A program made the position numbers and the translations under genes. From an uncultured Siphonobacter sp. (GTDB lineage: Bacteria; Bacteroidota; Bacteroidia; Cytophagales; Spirosomataceae), in NCBI GenBank assembly GCA_913774715.1, contig CAJYHS010000041.1, positions 17,477 to 81,476 on the forward strand: a stretch of 64,000 nt of DNA, given 5' to 3'. Position 1 is the first letter of the stretch. Each line of letters opens with the position of its first letter. Positions 37,076 to 46,703 of the stretch are shown here, in pieces. The notes under the pieces are model-generated. The model ran no database searches. It saw nothing but the letters and a program-made list of their open reading frames with translations, and was not told the origin of the DNA.

Positions 37076-37771
37076 ATGAAAATTCTACTGGTTGAGGACG
37101 AAAAGTTACTTTCCGACAGCATTCGTTCGGCGTTGGTTCAGGAAGGTTTCTCCTGCGAAACAGCTTTGTCCTTTCTGGAGGCCCGGGAAAAACTGACGGA
37201 TAAAAGCTATGACGTAGTCGTCCTGGATATAAATCTGCCGGGTGGCCTGGGTTTTGATCTTTTCGCTGATATACAGAGTATGGATTCGCATCCTGGCGTG
37301 CTCATTATTTCGGTGCGAAACAGCCTCGATGACAAATTAAAAGGACTTAATCTGGGAGCGGATGATTACCTCGTGAAACCTTTTCACCTAGATGAATTAA
37401 TCGCCCGGATTCGGAGTATCATTCGCCGTCGGCACCCGCAGGAAGAAGAGGAAATGGTGTATTACAACCTGTCTTACGACCTGATGAGTAACCAGGTGAA
37501 AGTCAACGGACAGGAGTTGAAACTGACCCACAGCCAGCTTCGAATTCTGTATTATTTACTGATGAACAAAAACCGCACGGTTTCTAAAGAATCCCTGTCG
37601 GATTACGTACTGAAGGATAATATCGACATGGTTGATTCCTTCGATTACATTTATACTCACATCAAAAATCTTCGTCAGAAGCTAAAGAAAGAAGGTTGCG
37701 AAGTGAGTATTGTGACCATGTACGGAATGGGTTATACCTTAAAAAAAGCAGATGGCAACCAGTCAGTATAG
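37076..37771 (+). CDS. OmpR-family two-component response regulator
   Basis: 231 residues. The receiver domain has the acidic pair E7/D8 (LLVEDEK), phospho-acceptor Asp51 (VVLDINLPGG), and the conserved Lys in GADDYLVKPFHLDEL. The C-terminal winged helix (about residues 130-225) contains LTHSQLRILYYLLMNKNRTV and YIYTHIKNLRQKL. The last 20 bases overlap the histidine kinase gene, so the two are translationally coupled. Located upstream of an RND efflux operon and divergent from a TonB-type receptor, it probably regulates one or both. Confidence 0.95.
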   Translation: MKILLVEDEKLLSDSIRSALVQEGFSCETALSFLEAREKLTDKSYDVVVLDINLPGGLGFDLFADIQSMDSHPGVLIISVRNSLDDKLKGLNLGADDYLVKPFHLDELIARIRSIIRRRHPQEEEEMVYYNLSYDLMSNQVKVNGQELKLTHSQLRILYYLLMNKNRTVSKESLSDYVLKDNIDMVDSFDYIYTHIKNLRQKLKKEGCEVSIVTMYGMGYTLKKADGNQSV

Positions 37772-39095
37772 CAAGCGTTTCATTACCAAAATCAAGAAGG
37801 TTTACGTCGTTGCCCTGCCCTTGCTGCTGGTGGTGACTATTCTGTTTAACAACTATGTTATTGACGTATATTACCGGGTTTTTTATCGAATTCGGTTTAA
37901 AAATCAGGTTGAGGTTATTGCTAGTACGGTAAAGCAGACCGGGAAATTACCCATTCGGGATGGCGTTGCGTATCAGTTACTACCCCCCGATGCCAAGCCG
38001 TATTCTTACTTTACCTATCAGTTTTACGATCTGGAAGATGTAAACAATACTTTTAATTTCTGGACGATTTTTTCGCTGAATCAGCATCTGAATAACAAGC
38101 GAATTAAAGAATATATCCGCACGATTCCAGTGAAGGATCGGCTATATGAAGTAACGATTACGGAGGTAACCATGAACGAGCCGGGCGGTCCCGAGAGTGA
38201 GGCGGTGATCTTTGCTGTAGCCTTCAGTCTGGTTCTGTTTTTTATTCTTAACTGGGCCTTTTTTCAGATTAACCTCAATCGGGTTTCGTATAATCTCTGG
38301 CGACCTTTTTATAATAACCTCCGCCGGATCAAGTCCTATAATATTCGGAACAAAGAGCCTTTGGTTTTGCTGAAAACCAACGTTCGGGAGTTTGAATTAT
38401 TCAATCAGGCCGTGCTTGATTTTACGAATAAAACGCAATCCGCTTATAACCAGCTACGGGAATTTACGGAGAATACCGCCCATGAATTACAAACGCCGCT
38501 GAGCATATTACTCGCTAAAGTCGAGCTGATTCTGAAGCGAACGGGACTCGAATCTGAAGAGCGGAAAGAGTTAGTGGACATTAAAAAAACCATCGTTCGA
38601 TTATCGGGAATTCATAAAGGGCTAAACCTGCTTTCTCGCATTCGGAGCATTCAATATGCCGGGAAGATCGCTAGGATGGAACTTAATATTAATGAAATCA
38701 TCAGCGAAAGTCTGGAGACGTATGAAGAGTTAATCGAGTATCGGAATATCGAAGTTCAGTATGAAAGCAGCATTCAGCACCGAATTTCCTCGAATGAAGA
38801 ACTGGTTCGAATCATGGTTGATAACCTGCTCCGAAATGCTATCCAGCATAATATCAACGATGGGCAAATTTTGATCATGTATCAACCCCATGGCTTCGAG
38901 ATTAGTAACACGGGCGTAAGTAGTGAGGTAACGGGTGAAGATATTTTTTCCAGATATCATACAAAATCAGCCGACAATGGCCGACTAGGATTAGGTTTGG
39001 CTATTGTCGAGGCTATTTGTGAGACGCTGGAGTTTTCCTGTGTCTATCAGTATCAGCATTCACAGCACTGCATTCGGATTAGTTGGAAAAAATGA
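37752..39095 (+). CDS. Sensor histidine kinase, partner of the OmpR-type regulator
   Basis: 447 residues. Two membrane segments (about residues 18-38 and 153-173) flank a periplasmic sensor region of about 115 residues with no recognised ligand domain. The HisKA box EFTENTAHELQTPLS holds the phospho-acceptor His (about 246). The ATPase domain shows the N-box MVDNLLRNAIQHN, and GLGLAIVEAIC is the G2 motif. It overlaps the regulator gene by 20 bases. The signal sensed is unknown; efflux genes downstream suggest a toxic compound or envelope stress. Confidence 0.94.
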   Translation: MATSQYSKRFITKIKKVYVVALPLLLVVTILFNNYVIDVYYRVFYRIRFKNQVEVIASTVKQTGKLPIRDGVAYQLLPPDAKPYSYFTYQFYDLEDVNNTFNFWTIFSLNQHLNNKRIKEYIRTIPVKDRLYEVTITEVTMNEPGGPESEAVIFAVAFSLVLFFILNWAFFQINLNRVSYNLWRPFYNNLRRIKSYNIRNKEPLVLLKTNVREFELFNQAVLDFTNKTQSAYNQLREFTENTAHELQTPLSILLAKVELILKRTGLESEERKELVDIKKTIVRLSGIHKGLNLLSRIRSIQYAGKIARMELNINEIISESLETYEELIEYRNIEVQYESSIQHRISSNEELVRIMVDNLLRNAIQHNINDGQILIMYQPHGFEISNTGVSSEVTGEDIFSRYHTKSADNGRLGLGLAIVEAICETLEFSCVYQYQHSQHCIRISWKK

Positions 39096-39126
39096 AACGG
39101 TAGTTTACTGAAAATTAATACGTAAG

Positions 39127-39181
39127 CAAAATCTGTTCAGAAACGCAAAATCCGTCAGAATCTCGACAGATTTTGTTTTTT
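39127..39181 (+). terminator. Terminator after the two-component genes
   Basis: CAAAATCTGT (39127-39136) pairs with ACAGATTTTG (39166-39175), followed by TTTTTT. An inner CAAAATCCGTC segment offers an alternative pairing with the same right arm, so the structure could switch. Confidence 0.6.
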
Positions 39182-39293
39182 TATTTGAACGCTGAAATCA
39201 CCGAAAACTAGTTTTAGCCGACCTGACGAAACAAATTTCAAAGACGCTCGGTTGTAGATCACAGAATAATACAAGTTTAATAGCCGAAGAGTA

Positions 39294-40484
39294 ATGCATT
39301 TTATCCCATTTCGATCGCCATTTTCAACCCGTAGGATTGCTGCAAGCATGGGTCTGTTTATGTTGGTTTTTGCTTTTTCCTGCGGAAAAAAAGACGAAAA
39401 ACAGCAGGCCGCTCAACAGCCTCCCGCCCCTAAAGAATATCCCGTAATGACCGTTGAGGCTCGTGCAACGGATATTTACACGGATTATCCCGCCACTTTA
39501 CAAGGCCAGGAAAACGTAGAAATTCGCCCCCGCGTGGACGGATACATTGAACGCATCTTCGTGGATGAAGGAGCATTAGTACGCAAAGGTCAGGTATTGT
39601 TCCAGATCAGTGCTCCCCAGTACGAGCAGGATTTGCGGACGGCTCAAGCCAGCATCAAAATTGCCGAAGCCGACGTGAACGCCGCTCAGATGCAGGTGAA
39701 TAAAGTGAAGCCGCTGGTGGAAAAAGACATCATCAGTCATTACGAACTGGAATCGGCCGAATATACGCTTCAATCGAAGCAGGCAGCTCTGGCTCAGGCG
39801 AAAGCGACGCTGGCTAATGCCAAAATCAACATTGGCTATACCCGGGTCGTGAGTCCTGTGAATGGAGTAATTGGTTTATTACCGCTGAAGCTGGGAAGTC
39901 TGGTAAGTCAGTCTACTACTACGCCCCTGACGACGGTAGCCAATATTGGTAACGTATACGCTTATTTCTCGCTTAACGAAAAACAACTACTTGATTTCTT
40001 TCGGGATACCAAAGGCAATACCCTCCAGCAAAAGCTGGCGACCTTACCCAGTGTGTCACTCGTACTTTCCGATGGATCCGTGTATTCAAAACCCGGTCGT
40101 GTTGAAACGGCTAGTGGTTTGATTAGTACCGAAACCGGGTCGGCCAATTTCCGGGCGACGTTCCCCAATACAGACGGCTTTCTGCGGAGCGGTAGCACGG
40201 GTCAGGTTCGAATTTCTTCCCACATTGAAAACGCCTTGATTATTCCTCAGAAATCTACTTATGAGTTACAGGGAAAACGCCTGACGTATGTGGTAGCTGA
40301 AGGTAACAAAGTGAAAAGCGTAGAAATCCAGGTGAAACCAACCACCAATGGGAAATCTTTCATTGTTACTCAGGGTTTGAAAGCGGGCGATAAAATCGTA
40401 GTAGAAGGCATTGCTGCTCTTCGGGATGACATGGAAATTAAGCCGGGAGCCGTGAAAGCAGATACCACTGCTAACGCTCAGTAA
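39294..40484 (+). CDS. RND efflux periplasmic adaptor (membrane fusion protein, AcrA/MexA-like)
   Basis: 396 residues. An N-terminal hydrophobic segment ends at FAFSC (Cys30), probably a lipid-attachment site although the lipobox is atypical. The adaptor core is clear: YPATLQGQENVEIRPRVDGY and VDEGALVRKGQVLFQISAPQ (lipoyl half), an alpha-helical hairpin rich in Ala/Gln (about residues 100-170), the second half GYTRVVSPVNGVIGLLP, and beta-barrel sequences to GLKAGDKIVVEGIAALRDDM. It links the inner-membrane pump to the outer-membrane channel. It is first in a three-gene operon, following the two-component genes after about 200 bases. Confidence 0.94.
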   Translation: MHFIPFRSPFSTRRIAASMGLFMLVFAFSCGKKDEKQQAAQQPPAPKEYPVMTVEARATDIYTDYPATLQGQENVEIRPRVDGYIERIFVDEGALVRKGQVLFQISAPQYEQDLRTAQASIKIAEADVNAAQMQVNKVKPLVEKDIISHYELESAEYTLQSKQAALAQAKATLANAKINIGYTRVVSPVNGVIGLLPLKLGSLVSQSTTTPLTTVANIGNVYAYFSLNEKQLLDFFRDTKGNTLQQKLATLPSVSLVLSDGSVYSKPGRVETASGLISTETGSANFRATFPNTDGFLRSGSTGQVRISSHIENALIIPQKSTYELQGKRLTYVVAEGNKVKSVEIQVKPTTNGKSFIVTQGLKAGDKIVVEGIAALRDDMEIKPGAVKADTTANAQ

Positions 40485-40537
40485 GGTTAGGAGGTAAAGG
40501 GAATTCCCTGGCTAATAAGCCCAAAATCAACATTTTT

Positions 40538-43500
40538 ATGCTTAAGAGATTTATTGAACGGCCGGTATTATCCACCGTTATATCCATCATTATTGTCATG
40601 CTGGGGATATTGGGGCTGGTAACGCTACCCGTTTCTCAATATCCTGAAATTGCTCCTCCGACGGTTCAGGTGCAGGCAACCTACACCGGAGCCAATGCGA
40701 GTGTAGTATTGAGTAGTGTGATTGTACCGCTCGAAGAGCAGATCAACGGGGTAGAGGACATGACTTACATGACTTCTACGGCCGCTAACGACGGTACCGC
40801 TACGATTACGATTTTCTTCAAGCTGGGTACAAACCCTGATTTGGCGGCGGTAAACGTGCAGAACCGCGTGTCGCGGGCCACGAGTTTATTACCGCAGGAA
40901 GTAACCCGGGCGGGGGTGATTACCAGCAAGCGTCAGAGTAGTAACGTATTGATTTTCACGCTGTATAGTGAAAATAAAGCCTACGAACAGACCTTCCTGC
41001 AAAACTACGCTAACATTAACATCGTCCCTCAACTAAAACGGGTAACCGGGGTGGGGGATGCAAGTGCGTTTGGTCTTCGCGATTACGCCATGCGGATCTG
41101 GCTGAAACCTGATGTGATGGCTACGTACGGTCTGATTCCCGACGACGTTTCGGCGGCTCTGGCGGAACAAAACGTCGAAGCAGCTCCGGGTCAGTTTGGC
41201 GAAAGCAGCGATCAGTCTTTCCAGTATATCATCAAATATCCCGGTCGTCTGAAAGATCCGGCGGAGTTTGAAAACATGATCATCCGTTCAACGCCCGGCG
41301 GTCAGGTCTTACGTCTGCGAGACATTGCCCGGGTGGAATTGGGAGCTCAGAGTTATGCCAGTATTTCCACCTCACAGGGATACCCATCGGTAGCACTGGC
41401 CATTAACCAGACGGCGGGTTCGAATGCTCAGGAGGTAATCGAGAATTCATTGAAAGTAATTAAGGAAGCCGAAAAATCTTTCCCTCCTGGGGTGCATTAC
41501 GCCGAGCTGCTGAATGCTAATAACTTCCTGGATGCCTCGATTGAAAAAGTAATTCACACCCTGATTGAAGCCTTCATTCTGGTATTCATCGTGGTGTTCA
41601 TCTTCCTTCAGGATTTCCGTTCGACGCTGATTCCCGCCATTGCGGTTCCGGTAGCCATTGTCGGGACGTTCTTCTTCCTGAACCTGTTCGGTTTTACGAT
41701 CAACCTGCTGACGCTGTTCGCCTTAGTACTGGCGATTGGTATCGTAGTCGATGATGCCATCGTCGTAGTAGAGGCAGTGCACGCCAAGCTGGATGAGGGA
41801 TATACCTCCGCCCGTAAAGCATCGATTGATGCCATGGGAGAAATCAGCGGTGCCATCATTTCGATTACACTGGTAATGGCAGCGGTATTCGTTCCGGTAA
41901 GTTTCATCAGTGGCTCGACCGGGGTGTTCTACAAACAGTTTGGTCTGACGCTGGCAATTTCCATTATCCTGTCGGCCATCAACGCCCTAACGCTAAGTCC
42001 GGCCCTTTGTGCGATCTTCCTGAAACCTCACGATAAGGAGCACAAAAAAGGATTCATGCAGCGGTTTTACACGGCCTTCAACACAGGTTTTGATGCCGTA
42101 ACGACTAAATACTCCCGCTCGGTAACCTTCCTTTCGGGTAAAAAATGGATGGCCCTGGGAGCTATTGCAATATCTGCCGGAGTTTTCGTCTGGTTACTTC
42201 GTACCACGCCTTCCGGTTTCGTACCCAACGAAGATCAGGGAACCATCTTTGCCAACATCACTTTACCCCCTGCTTCGTCCGTAGAACGGACCACGGCTAT
42301 TGCGAATGAAGTAGATAAGATTGCCCGAGAAATGCCCGCCGTTCGGTTCACGACGCGTCTGGCAGGGCGGAGTATCATCAGTGGTAACGGTAGCTCATAT
42401 GGGATGGTAATCATCGGTTTGAAAGACTGGAAAGAACGCCCTGATCAGGATATTAACGCCGTTATTCGGGATCTTTTCGCAAAAACCGCTCACATTCGCG
42501 GAGCTGAAATTGTCTTCTTCTCGCCGCCAACCATTCAGGGTTTTGGTACCAGTAACGGTTTTGAATTACAGTTACAAGATCGGGCCGGTGGAACGATTGA
42601 CCGACTTTTTGAAGTGGAAAAAGACTTCATGGCGGCTTTATTACAACGTCCTGAGATCCAGTTTGCTACGACGACGTTCAACCCGACATTCCCTCAATAT
42701 ATGGTGAATGTAAACGTGGCCCGGACGAAAGAAGCAGGACTGACGGTTAATGCCGTGTTAAGTGCTTTACAAGGGTATTTCGGTGGAGTGTACGCGTCCA
42801 ACTTCAACCAGTTTGGTAAGCAGTATCGGGTGATGATTCAGGCCGATCCCGCCTACCGGGCCAGTCCTTCCAGTCTGAACTCCGTATACATCAGGAACGC
42901 CAACGGAACGATGGCTCCCATCTCGGAATTCGTGACGATGGACCGGGTATATGGACCAGAAACCATCACTCGATTCAACCTCTTTACTTCAGTGTCCATC
43001 ACGGGTACGCCGAAAGCAGGGTTTAGTTCCGGGGATGCGATTAAGGCTATTCAGGAAGTGGCGGCTGAGAAGTTACCAGCCGGTTATGGATACGAATTTT
43101 CGGGTATGACGCGGGAAGAAATCCAGAGTGGTGGGCAGACCATTTACATCTTTATGCTTTGTCTGGCCTTCGTTTACTTCCTGTTGAGTGCTCAGTATGA
43201 GAGTTATATTCTGCCCTGGGCGGTATTACTTTCTTTACCTATCGGTCTGGCTGGTACGTTCATCTTTGCCCGGATTTTCGGCATTGATAATAACATCTAT
43301 CTGCAAATTACGATTATTATGTTGATTGGTCTGCTGGCTAAAAATGCCATCCTTATCGTAGAATACGCCGTTGAACGACGACGACACGGGATGGACATTG
43401 TGAAGGCTGCCGTCGATGGTGCCGAAGCTCGTCTGCGACCCATTTTGATGACTTCCTTCGCCTTTATTCTGGGTCTGGTGCCACTGATGCTTTCGTCTGG

Positions 43501-43699
43501 TGCAGGTGCTTTAGGTAACCGTTCCATTGGTACGGGTGCCGTTGGGGGGATGTTGATTGGTACGCTGCTTGGGGTATTTATTATCCCGGTACTATTCATC
43601 ATCTTCCAGACTTTGCAGGAGAAAATCAGCGGCTCACCCAAGCAATTGCAAACCGAGGACAAATCACATGCAGATCTGATGGCCGGCCAGGGTCGTTAA
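40538..43699 (+). CDS. RND multidrug efflux pump, HAE1/AcrB family
   Basis: 1053 residues, full length. FIERPVLSTVISIIIVMLGI opens the first membrane helix; QVQATYTGANASVVLSSVIV and DMTYMTSTAANDGTATITIF lie in the porter domain. GIVVDDAIVVVEAVH in TM4 carries the proton-relay Asp pair, and the TM10 Lys is in IMLIGLLAKNAILIVEYAVE. Twelve membrane helices and two large periplasmic loops are seen. It exports hydrophobic compounds using the proton gradient together with the adaptor before it and the outer-membrane factor after it. Substrate range cannot be inferred. Confidence 0.97.
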   Translation: MLKRFIERPVLSTVISIIIVMLGILGLVTLPVSQYPEIAPPTVQVQATYTGANASVVLSSVIVPLEEQINGVEDMTYMTSTAANDGTATITIFFKLGTNPDLAAVNVQNRVSRATSLLPQEVTRAGVITSKRQSSNVLIFTLYSENKAYEQTFLQNYANINIVPQLKRVTGVGDASAFGLRDYAMRIWLKPDVMATYGLIPDDVSAALAEQNVEAAPGQFGESSDQSFQYIIKYPGRLKDPAEFENMIIRSTPGGQVLRLRDIARVELGAQSYASISTSQGYPSVALAINQTAGSNAQEVIENSLKVIKEAEKSFPPGVHYAELLNANNFLDASIEKVIHTLIEAFILVFIVVFIFLQDFRSTLIPAIAVPVAIVGTFFFLNLFGFTINLLTLFALVLAIGIVVDDAIVVVEAVHAKLDEGYTSARKASIDAMGEISGAIISITLVMAAVFVPVSFISGSTGVFYKQFGLTLAISIILSAINALTLSPALCAIFLKPHDKEHKKGFMQRFYTAFNTGFDAVTTKYSRSVTFLSGKKWMALGAIAISAGVFVWLLRTTPSGFVPNEDQGTIFANITLPPASSVERTTAIANEVDKIAREMPAVRFTTRLAGRSIISGNGSSYGMVIIGLKDWKERPDQDINAVIRDLFAKTAHIRGAEIVFFSPPTIQGFGTSNGFELQLQDRAGGTIDRLFEVEKDFMAALLQRPEIQFATTTFNPTFPQYMVNVNVARTKEAGLTVNAVLSALQGYFGGVYASNFNQFGKQYRVMIQADPAYRASPSSLNSVYIRNANGTMAPISEFVTMDRVYGPETITRFNLFTSVSITGTPKAGFSSGDAIKAIQEVAAEKLPAGYGYEFSGMTREEIQSGGQTIYIFMLCLAFVYFLLSAQYESYILPWAVLLSLPIGLAGTFIFARIFGIDNNIYLQITIIMLIGLLAKNAILIVEYAVERRRHGMDIVKAAVDGAEARLRPILMTSFAFILGLVPLMLSSGAGALGNRSIGTGAVGGMLIGTLLGVFIIPVLFIIFQTLQEKISGSPKQLQTEDKSHADLMAGQGR

Positions 43700-43778
43700 C
43701 AGGAATGAGAAGCAGGTGAGGCAACGATTGAGGAAATGAAAACCCTGCTTTTCCGTCAACCATTGACATTTAATACAT

Positions 43779-45170
43779 ATGAATAGGAAACTTTTGTGGC
43801 AGTCGTTCGCGGTGTTGATTCTTCTGCAAGGACTTGCTGCCTGCAAAATAACACAGAACTATAATCAGCCTAAGGTAAACTCCGATGGGCTGTATCGGGA
43901 CGGAAGTACGGATACTACCAGCATGGCAAATATGCCCTGGCGGAATATGTTTTCCGATACCACCTTACAAAGTCTGATTCAGGAAGGGTTGAATAAGAAC
44001 CTGAACCTGAAGTCAGCCATTACCCGAATCGAAGTGGCGGAAGCGAATCTGTATCAAAGTGAAATGAACTTCTTCCCGAATGTAACTGGTAATGGAACGG
44101 GTTCATTTGCCAAGGTACCTAACGTACCAAGTGCGGCAACGGGCTTCGCCAGACGTCAGTTTCAGTTATACGCCAATGCGAGCTGGGAAGCTGATATCTG
44201 GGGTAAGTTAAGAAGTGCGAAGCGTTCGAATCTGGCTTTATTACTGCAAAGCGAAGCTTCGAAACGAGCCGTACAAACGCAGCTAATCGCTGATATTGCG
44301 AATGCGTATTATTCGCTTTTAGCTTTAGATGCTCAGCTGGCCATTACGCAGAGAAACGTAGACATCTGGGTATCGAATGTGGAGACGATGAAGGATTTGA
44401 AAGAAGCCGCGGTAGTAACCGGAGCAGCCGTCGTGCAAAGCGAAGCCAGCCAGTACGCGGCGGAAGTAACGATTCCTACGTTAAAGCAAACCATTCGCGA
44501 AACAGAAAATGCATTAAGCATATTACTGGCTCGTGCTCCTGGAGCGATTACTCGTACGACGCTGGAAGCCCAGGTACCGATGGAGAGATTATCAACCGGA
44601 GTATCAGCTCAGTTACTGAGTAACCGCCCCGATGTGCAGGCAGCGGAATATGCGTATCGCAGTGCCTTCGAAGTTACAAATGTAGCCCGGACTTACTTTT
44701 ATCCAGCCTTAACCCTTACTGCAAACGGCGGGCTTTCGGCTCTTACCTTAGGAGGCTTGTTCTCAACTACATCCATCTTTGGTAACCTGGCAGCGGGTAT
44801 AGCTCAGCCAATCTTTGCTCGCGGGACTAACAAAGTACGTCTACGCATAGCCAAAGCAGACCAGGAAAATGCTTTACTGAATTTTCAGGGGAGTTTATTA
44901 AACGCAGGTCAGGAAGTATCTAATGCCCTTTTTGCCTACCAGACCGCTACTGAACGGGCCATGATTCGTGGTCGTCAGTTGAATTCGCTGCAAAAATCAG
45001 TAGATTTCACGAAAGAGCTCTTGAAGTATAGCTCTGCTAATTACACGGAGGTTCTGGTCGCTCAGCAAAGTCTGTTGTCGGCGGAATTGAGCAGTGTAAG
45101 TGACCGTCTACAGCAGCTACAATCGGTCGTATCATTATACCGGGCGTTAGGCGGTGGCTGGAAAGAATAA
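43779..45170 (+). CDS. TolC-type outer-membrane efflux lipoprotein (NodT/OprM family)
   Basis: 463 residues with lipobox LAAC (Cys22). The body shows the duplicated helical OEP pattern: LQSLIQEGLNKNLNLKSAIT (about residues 66-85), YANASWEADIWGKLRSAKRS, and later LLSNRPDVQAAEYAYRSAFE with YFYPALTLTANGGLSAL, typical of NodT-type factors. It forms the outer-membrane exit duct of the tripartite pump encoded just upstream. A hairpin terminator follows 30 bases later, closing the operon. Confidence 0.95.
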   Translation: MNRKLLWQSFAVLILLQGLAACKITQNYNQPKVNSDGLYRDGSTDTTSMANMPWRNMFSDTTLQSLIQEGLNKNLNLKSAITRIEVAEANLYQSEMNFFPNVTGNGTGSFAKVPNVPSAATGFARRQFQLYANASWEADIWGKLRSAKRSNLALLLQSEASKRAVQTQLIADIANAYYSLLALDAQLAITQRNVDIWVSNVETMKDLKEAAVVTGAAVVQSEASQYAAEVTIPTLKQTIRETENALSILLARAPGAITRTTLEAQVPMERLSTGVSAQLLSNRPDVQAAEYAYRSAFEVTNVARTYFYPALTLTANGGLSALTLGGLFSTTSIFGNLAAGIAQPIFARGTNKVRLRIAKADQENALLNFQGSLLNAGQEVSNALFAYQTATERAMIRGRQLNSLQKSVDFTKELLKYSSANYTEVLVAQQSLLSAELSSVSDRLQQLQSVVSLYRALGGGWKE

Positions 45171-45198
45171 TATTAGTTTTATAGGTGTATAGATAAAG

Positions 45199-45227
45199 GT
45201 CTGGTGGTTTCCGCCGGACTTTTTTTA
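45199..45227 (+). terminator. Terminator of the RND efflux operon
   Basis: GTCTGGTGG and CCGCCGGAC pair (with G-T pairs) and are followed by seven T. Confidence 0.85.
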
Positions 45228-45317
45228 TAAACGAAGACGAATAAGGCATAGGCGGGGCTTAACAACGTCTGAGGATTCGCAGTTCGTCCATACGACAACT
45301 GTAAACGCCCTGACGTA

Positions 45318-45854
45318 CTAAACGAACTCACTCTTTAGCTTTGAATACACCACAATATCTACGTACACTCCATGAAGAAATTCAGCCTGGCGAGCAATGC
45401 CCTCTTTAGTGAAGCCGAGACGCTCAGGAACGGCCTGACTTTTTGTATTACCTATCGCACACTTGAGCTCAATGCGATTCAGTTTTAACTCTTCAAAACC
45501 AAAGGTTAACAACCGCTGGGTTGCCTGCGTGATCAGACCTTTGCCCTGGTTGGAAGAACTAATCCAATAGCCGATTTCTCCGATGTGGTTCTGCGTATCG
45601 ATCTTATAAAGTCCGATTCGTCCTACTATTGTATCGTTCTCTTTTATAACAAAGGCAAACTCTCCACCATGTTTTCGACGCAGTTGAGAAGCATCTGCGT
45701 AGTTGTCAAAAAACGAAGGAGCCCGTACCAATCCAACCCAGGGTAACCAGGGGCTGAGGTACGCCTGATCTTCTATAACTAATTGAAAGATAGAATTACT
45801 ATGCGTACGATCCAGCGTATGGAGCGAAAGGTGATCATTGATCGAAAGAATCAT
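45318..45854 (-). CDS. GNAT-family N-acetyltransferase (RimJ/RimL-like)
   Basis: 178 residues. An N-terminal segment with LSLHTLDRTHSNSIFQLV and YLSPWLPWVG resembles RimL/RimJ. The acetyl-CoA loop is ISSSNQGKGLITQATQRLL (Q-x-x-G-x-G/A motif, about residues 104-122), and LNRIELKCAIGNTKSQAVPE with RLGFTKEGIARQAEFLHGVY is the usual C-terminal pattern. It could acetylate ribosomal protein N-termini or a small molecule. It stands alone between the efflux operon and the LytTR gene. Confidence 0.9.
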   Translation of the reverse strand: MILSINDHLSLHTLDRTHSNSIFQLVIEDQAYLSPWLPWVGLVRAPSFFDNYADASQLRRKHGGEFAFVIKENDTIVGRIGLYKIDTQNHIGEIGYWISSSNQGKGLITQATQRLLTFGFEELKLNRIELKCAIGNTKSQAVPERLGFTKEGIARQAEFLHGVYVDIVVYSKLKSEFV

Positions 45855-45950
45855 GGGCAGTAGGTTTCAAAAAAGTATCCGGTTGGAATGTAATTTCTGA
45901 TGGTAATAAGTGAAGAAAAAAGGATACCTAAACCTACGATTTTAGCCGGA

Positions 45951-46703
45951 TTAACGACCCAACCAGTTCTTGAAATCAGTAATACGATCACCACTAACGA
46001 ATACTTCCGCCCGTGCTTCGGGGGTTAACTCTAATTTCAGCTTTCCCGCTGAATAGGTATGGATGGAGTCAATGGATTGAAAAGCCACCAGAAACTGACG
46101 GTTCACCCGAAAGAATCGGGAAGGATCGGTTACCTGCGTTAGTTTATCAAGGCTTAGTTCCAAGGGTAACTTCTGACCGTCGTGGGTAACTAGAAAGGTG
46201 ATTTTTTCTTCCGAAAAAAAGTACGCAATCTGATTGATTTCAATGCTATGAATTTTCGTACCAATGGAAACCATGAACCGCGTTTTATATTCTGTTTCCT
46301 GCGGTTTCTGAATTAGGTGAAGGATATCCTTCAAATCGGGAGCGGGTTGACGCAACGATTTGAATTTATCAAGAGCCGCTTTTAATTCCTCAAAATCAAT
46401 GGGTTTTAATAAGTAGTCTACGCTATTGACTTTGAAAGCCTGAATAGTGTATTCGTCGTATGCCGTCGTGAAAATGATCGGAACTTTCAGCGAAATTTGA
46501 TCGAAAATGGCGAAAGCAAGCCCGTCTTCCAGGTGAATATCCATGAAAGCCAGATCGGGAGCAGGGTTCTCACTGAACCACTCCACCGCATCCGAAACCG
46601 AAGGGAGCTTGGTAATAATCTGAATCGACGAATCGTATTTGTGGATCAGGTTTTCCAGCCGGTCAGCGGTAAGGTATTCGTCTTCAACAATAACTACGTT
46701 CAT
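45951..46703 (-). CDS. LytTR-family response regulator
   Basis: 250 residues. The receiver domain has VEDEY at the start, Asp55 in LAFMDIHLEDG as likely phospho-acceptor, and VDYLLKPIDFEELKAALDKF. A C-terminal LytTR DNA-binding domain (about residues 145-245) includes IAYFFSEEKITFLVTHDGQ and FFRVNRQFLVAFQSIDSI. The start codon overlaps the kinase stop in an ATGA overlap, so the pair is translationally coupled. Targets are unknown; the nearest downstream gene is the acetyltransferase. Confidence 0.94.
   Translation of the reverse strand: MNVVIVEDEYLTADRLENLIHKYDSSIQIITKLPSVSDAVEWFSENPAPDLAFMDIHLEDGLAFAIFDQISLKVPIIFTTAYDEYTIQAFKVNSVDYLLKPIDFEELKAALDKFKSLRQPAPDLKDILHLIQKPQETEYKTRFMVSIGTKIHSIEINQIAYFFSEEKITFLVTHDGQKLPLELSLDKLTQVTDPSRFFRVNRQFLVAFQSIDSIHTYSAGKLKLELTPEARAEVFVSGDRITDFKNWLGR

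Noticed and set aside
36659..37122. Minus-strand frames containing PKTQNPK repeats
   Set aside because: They are translations of the TTTTGGG repeat and overlap the start of the receptor or regulator genes; no domain is seen.
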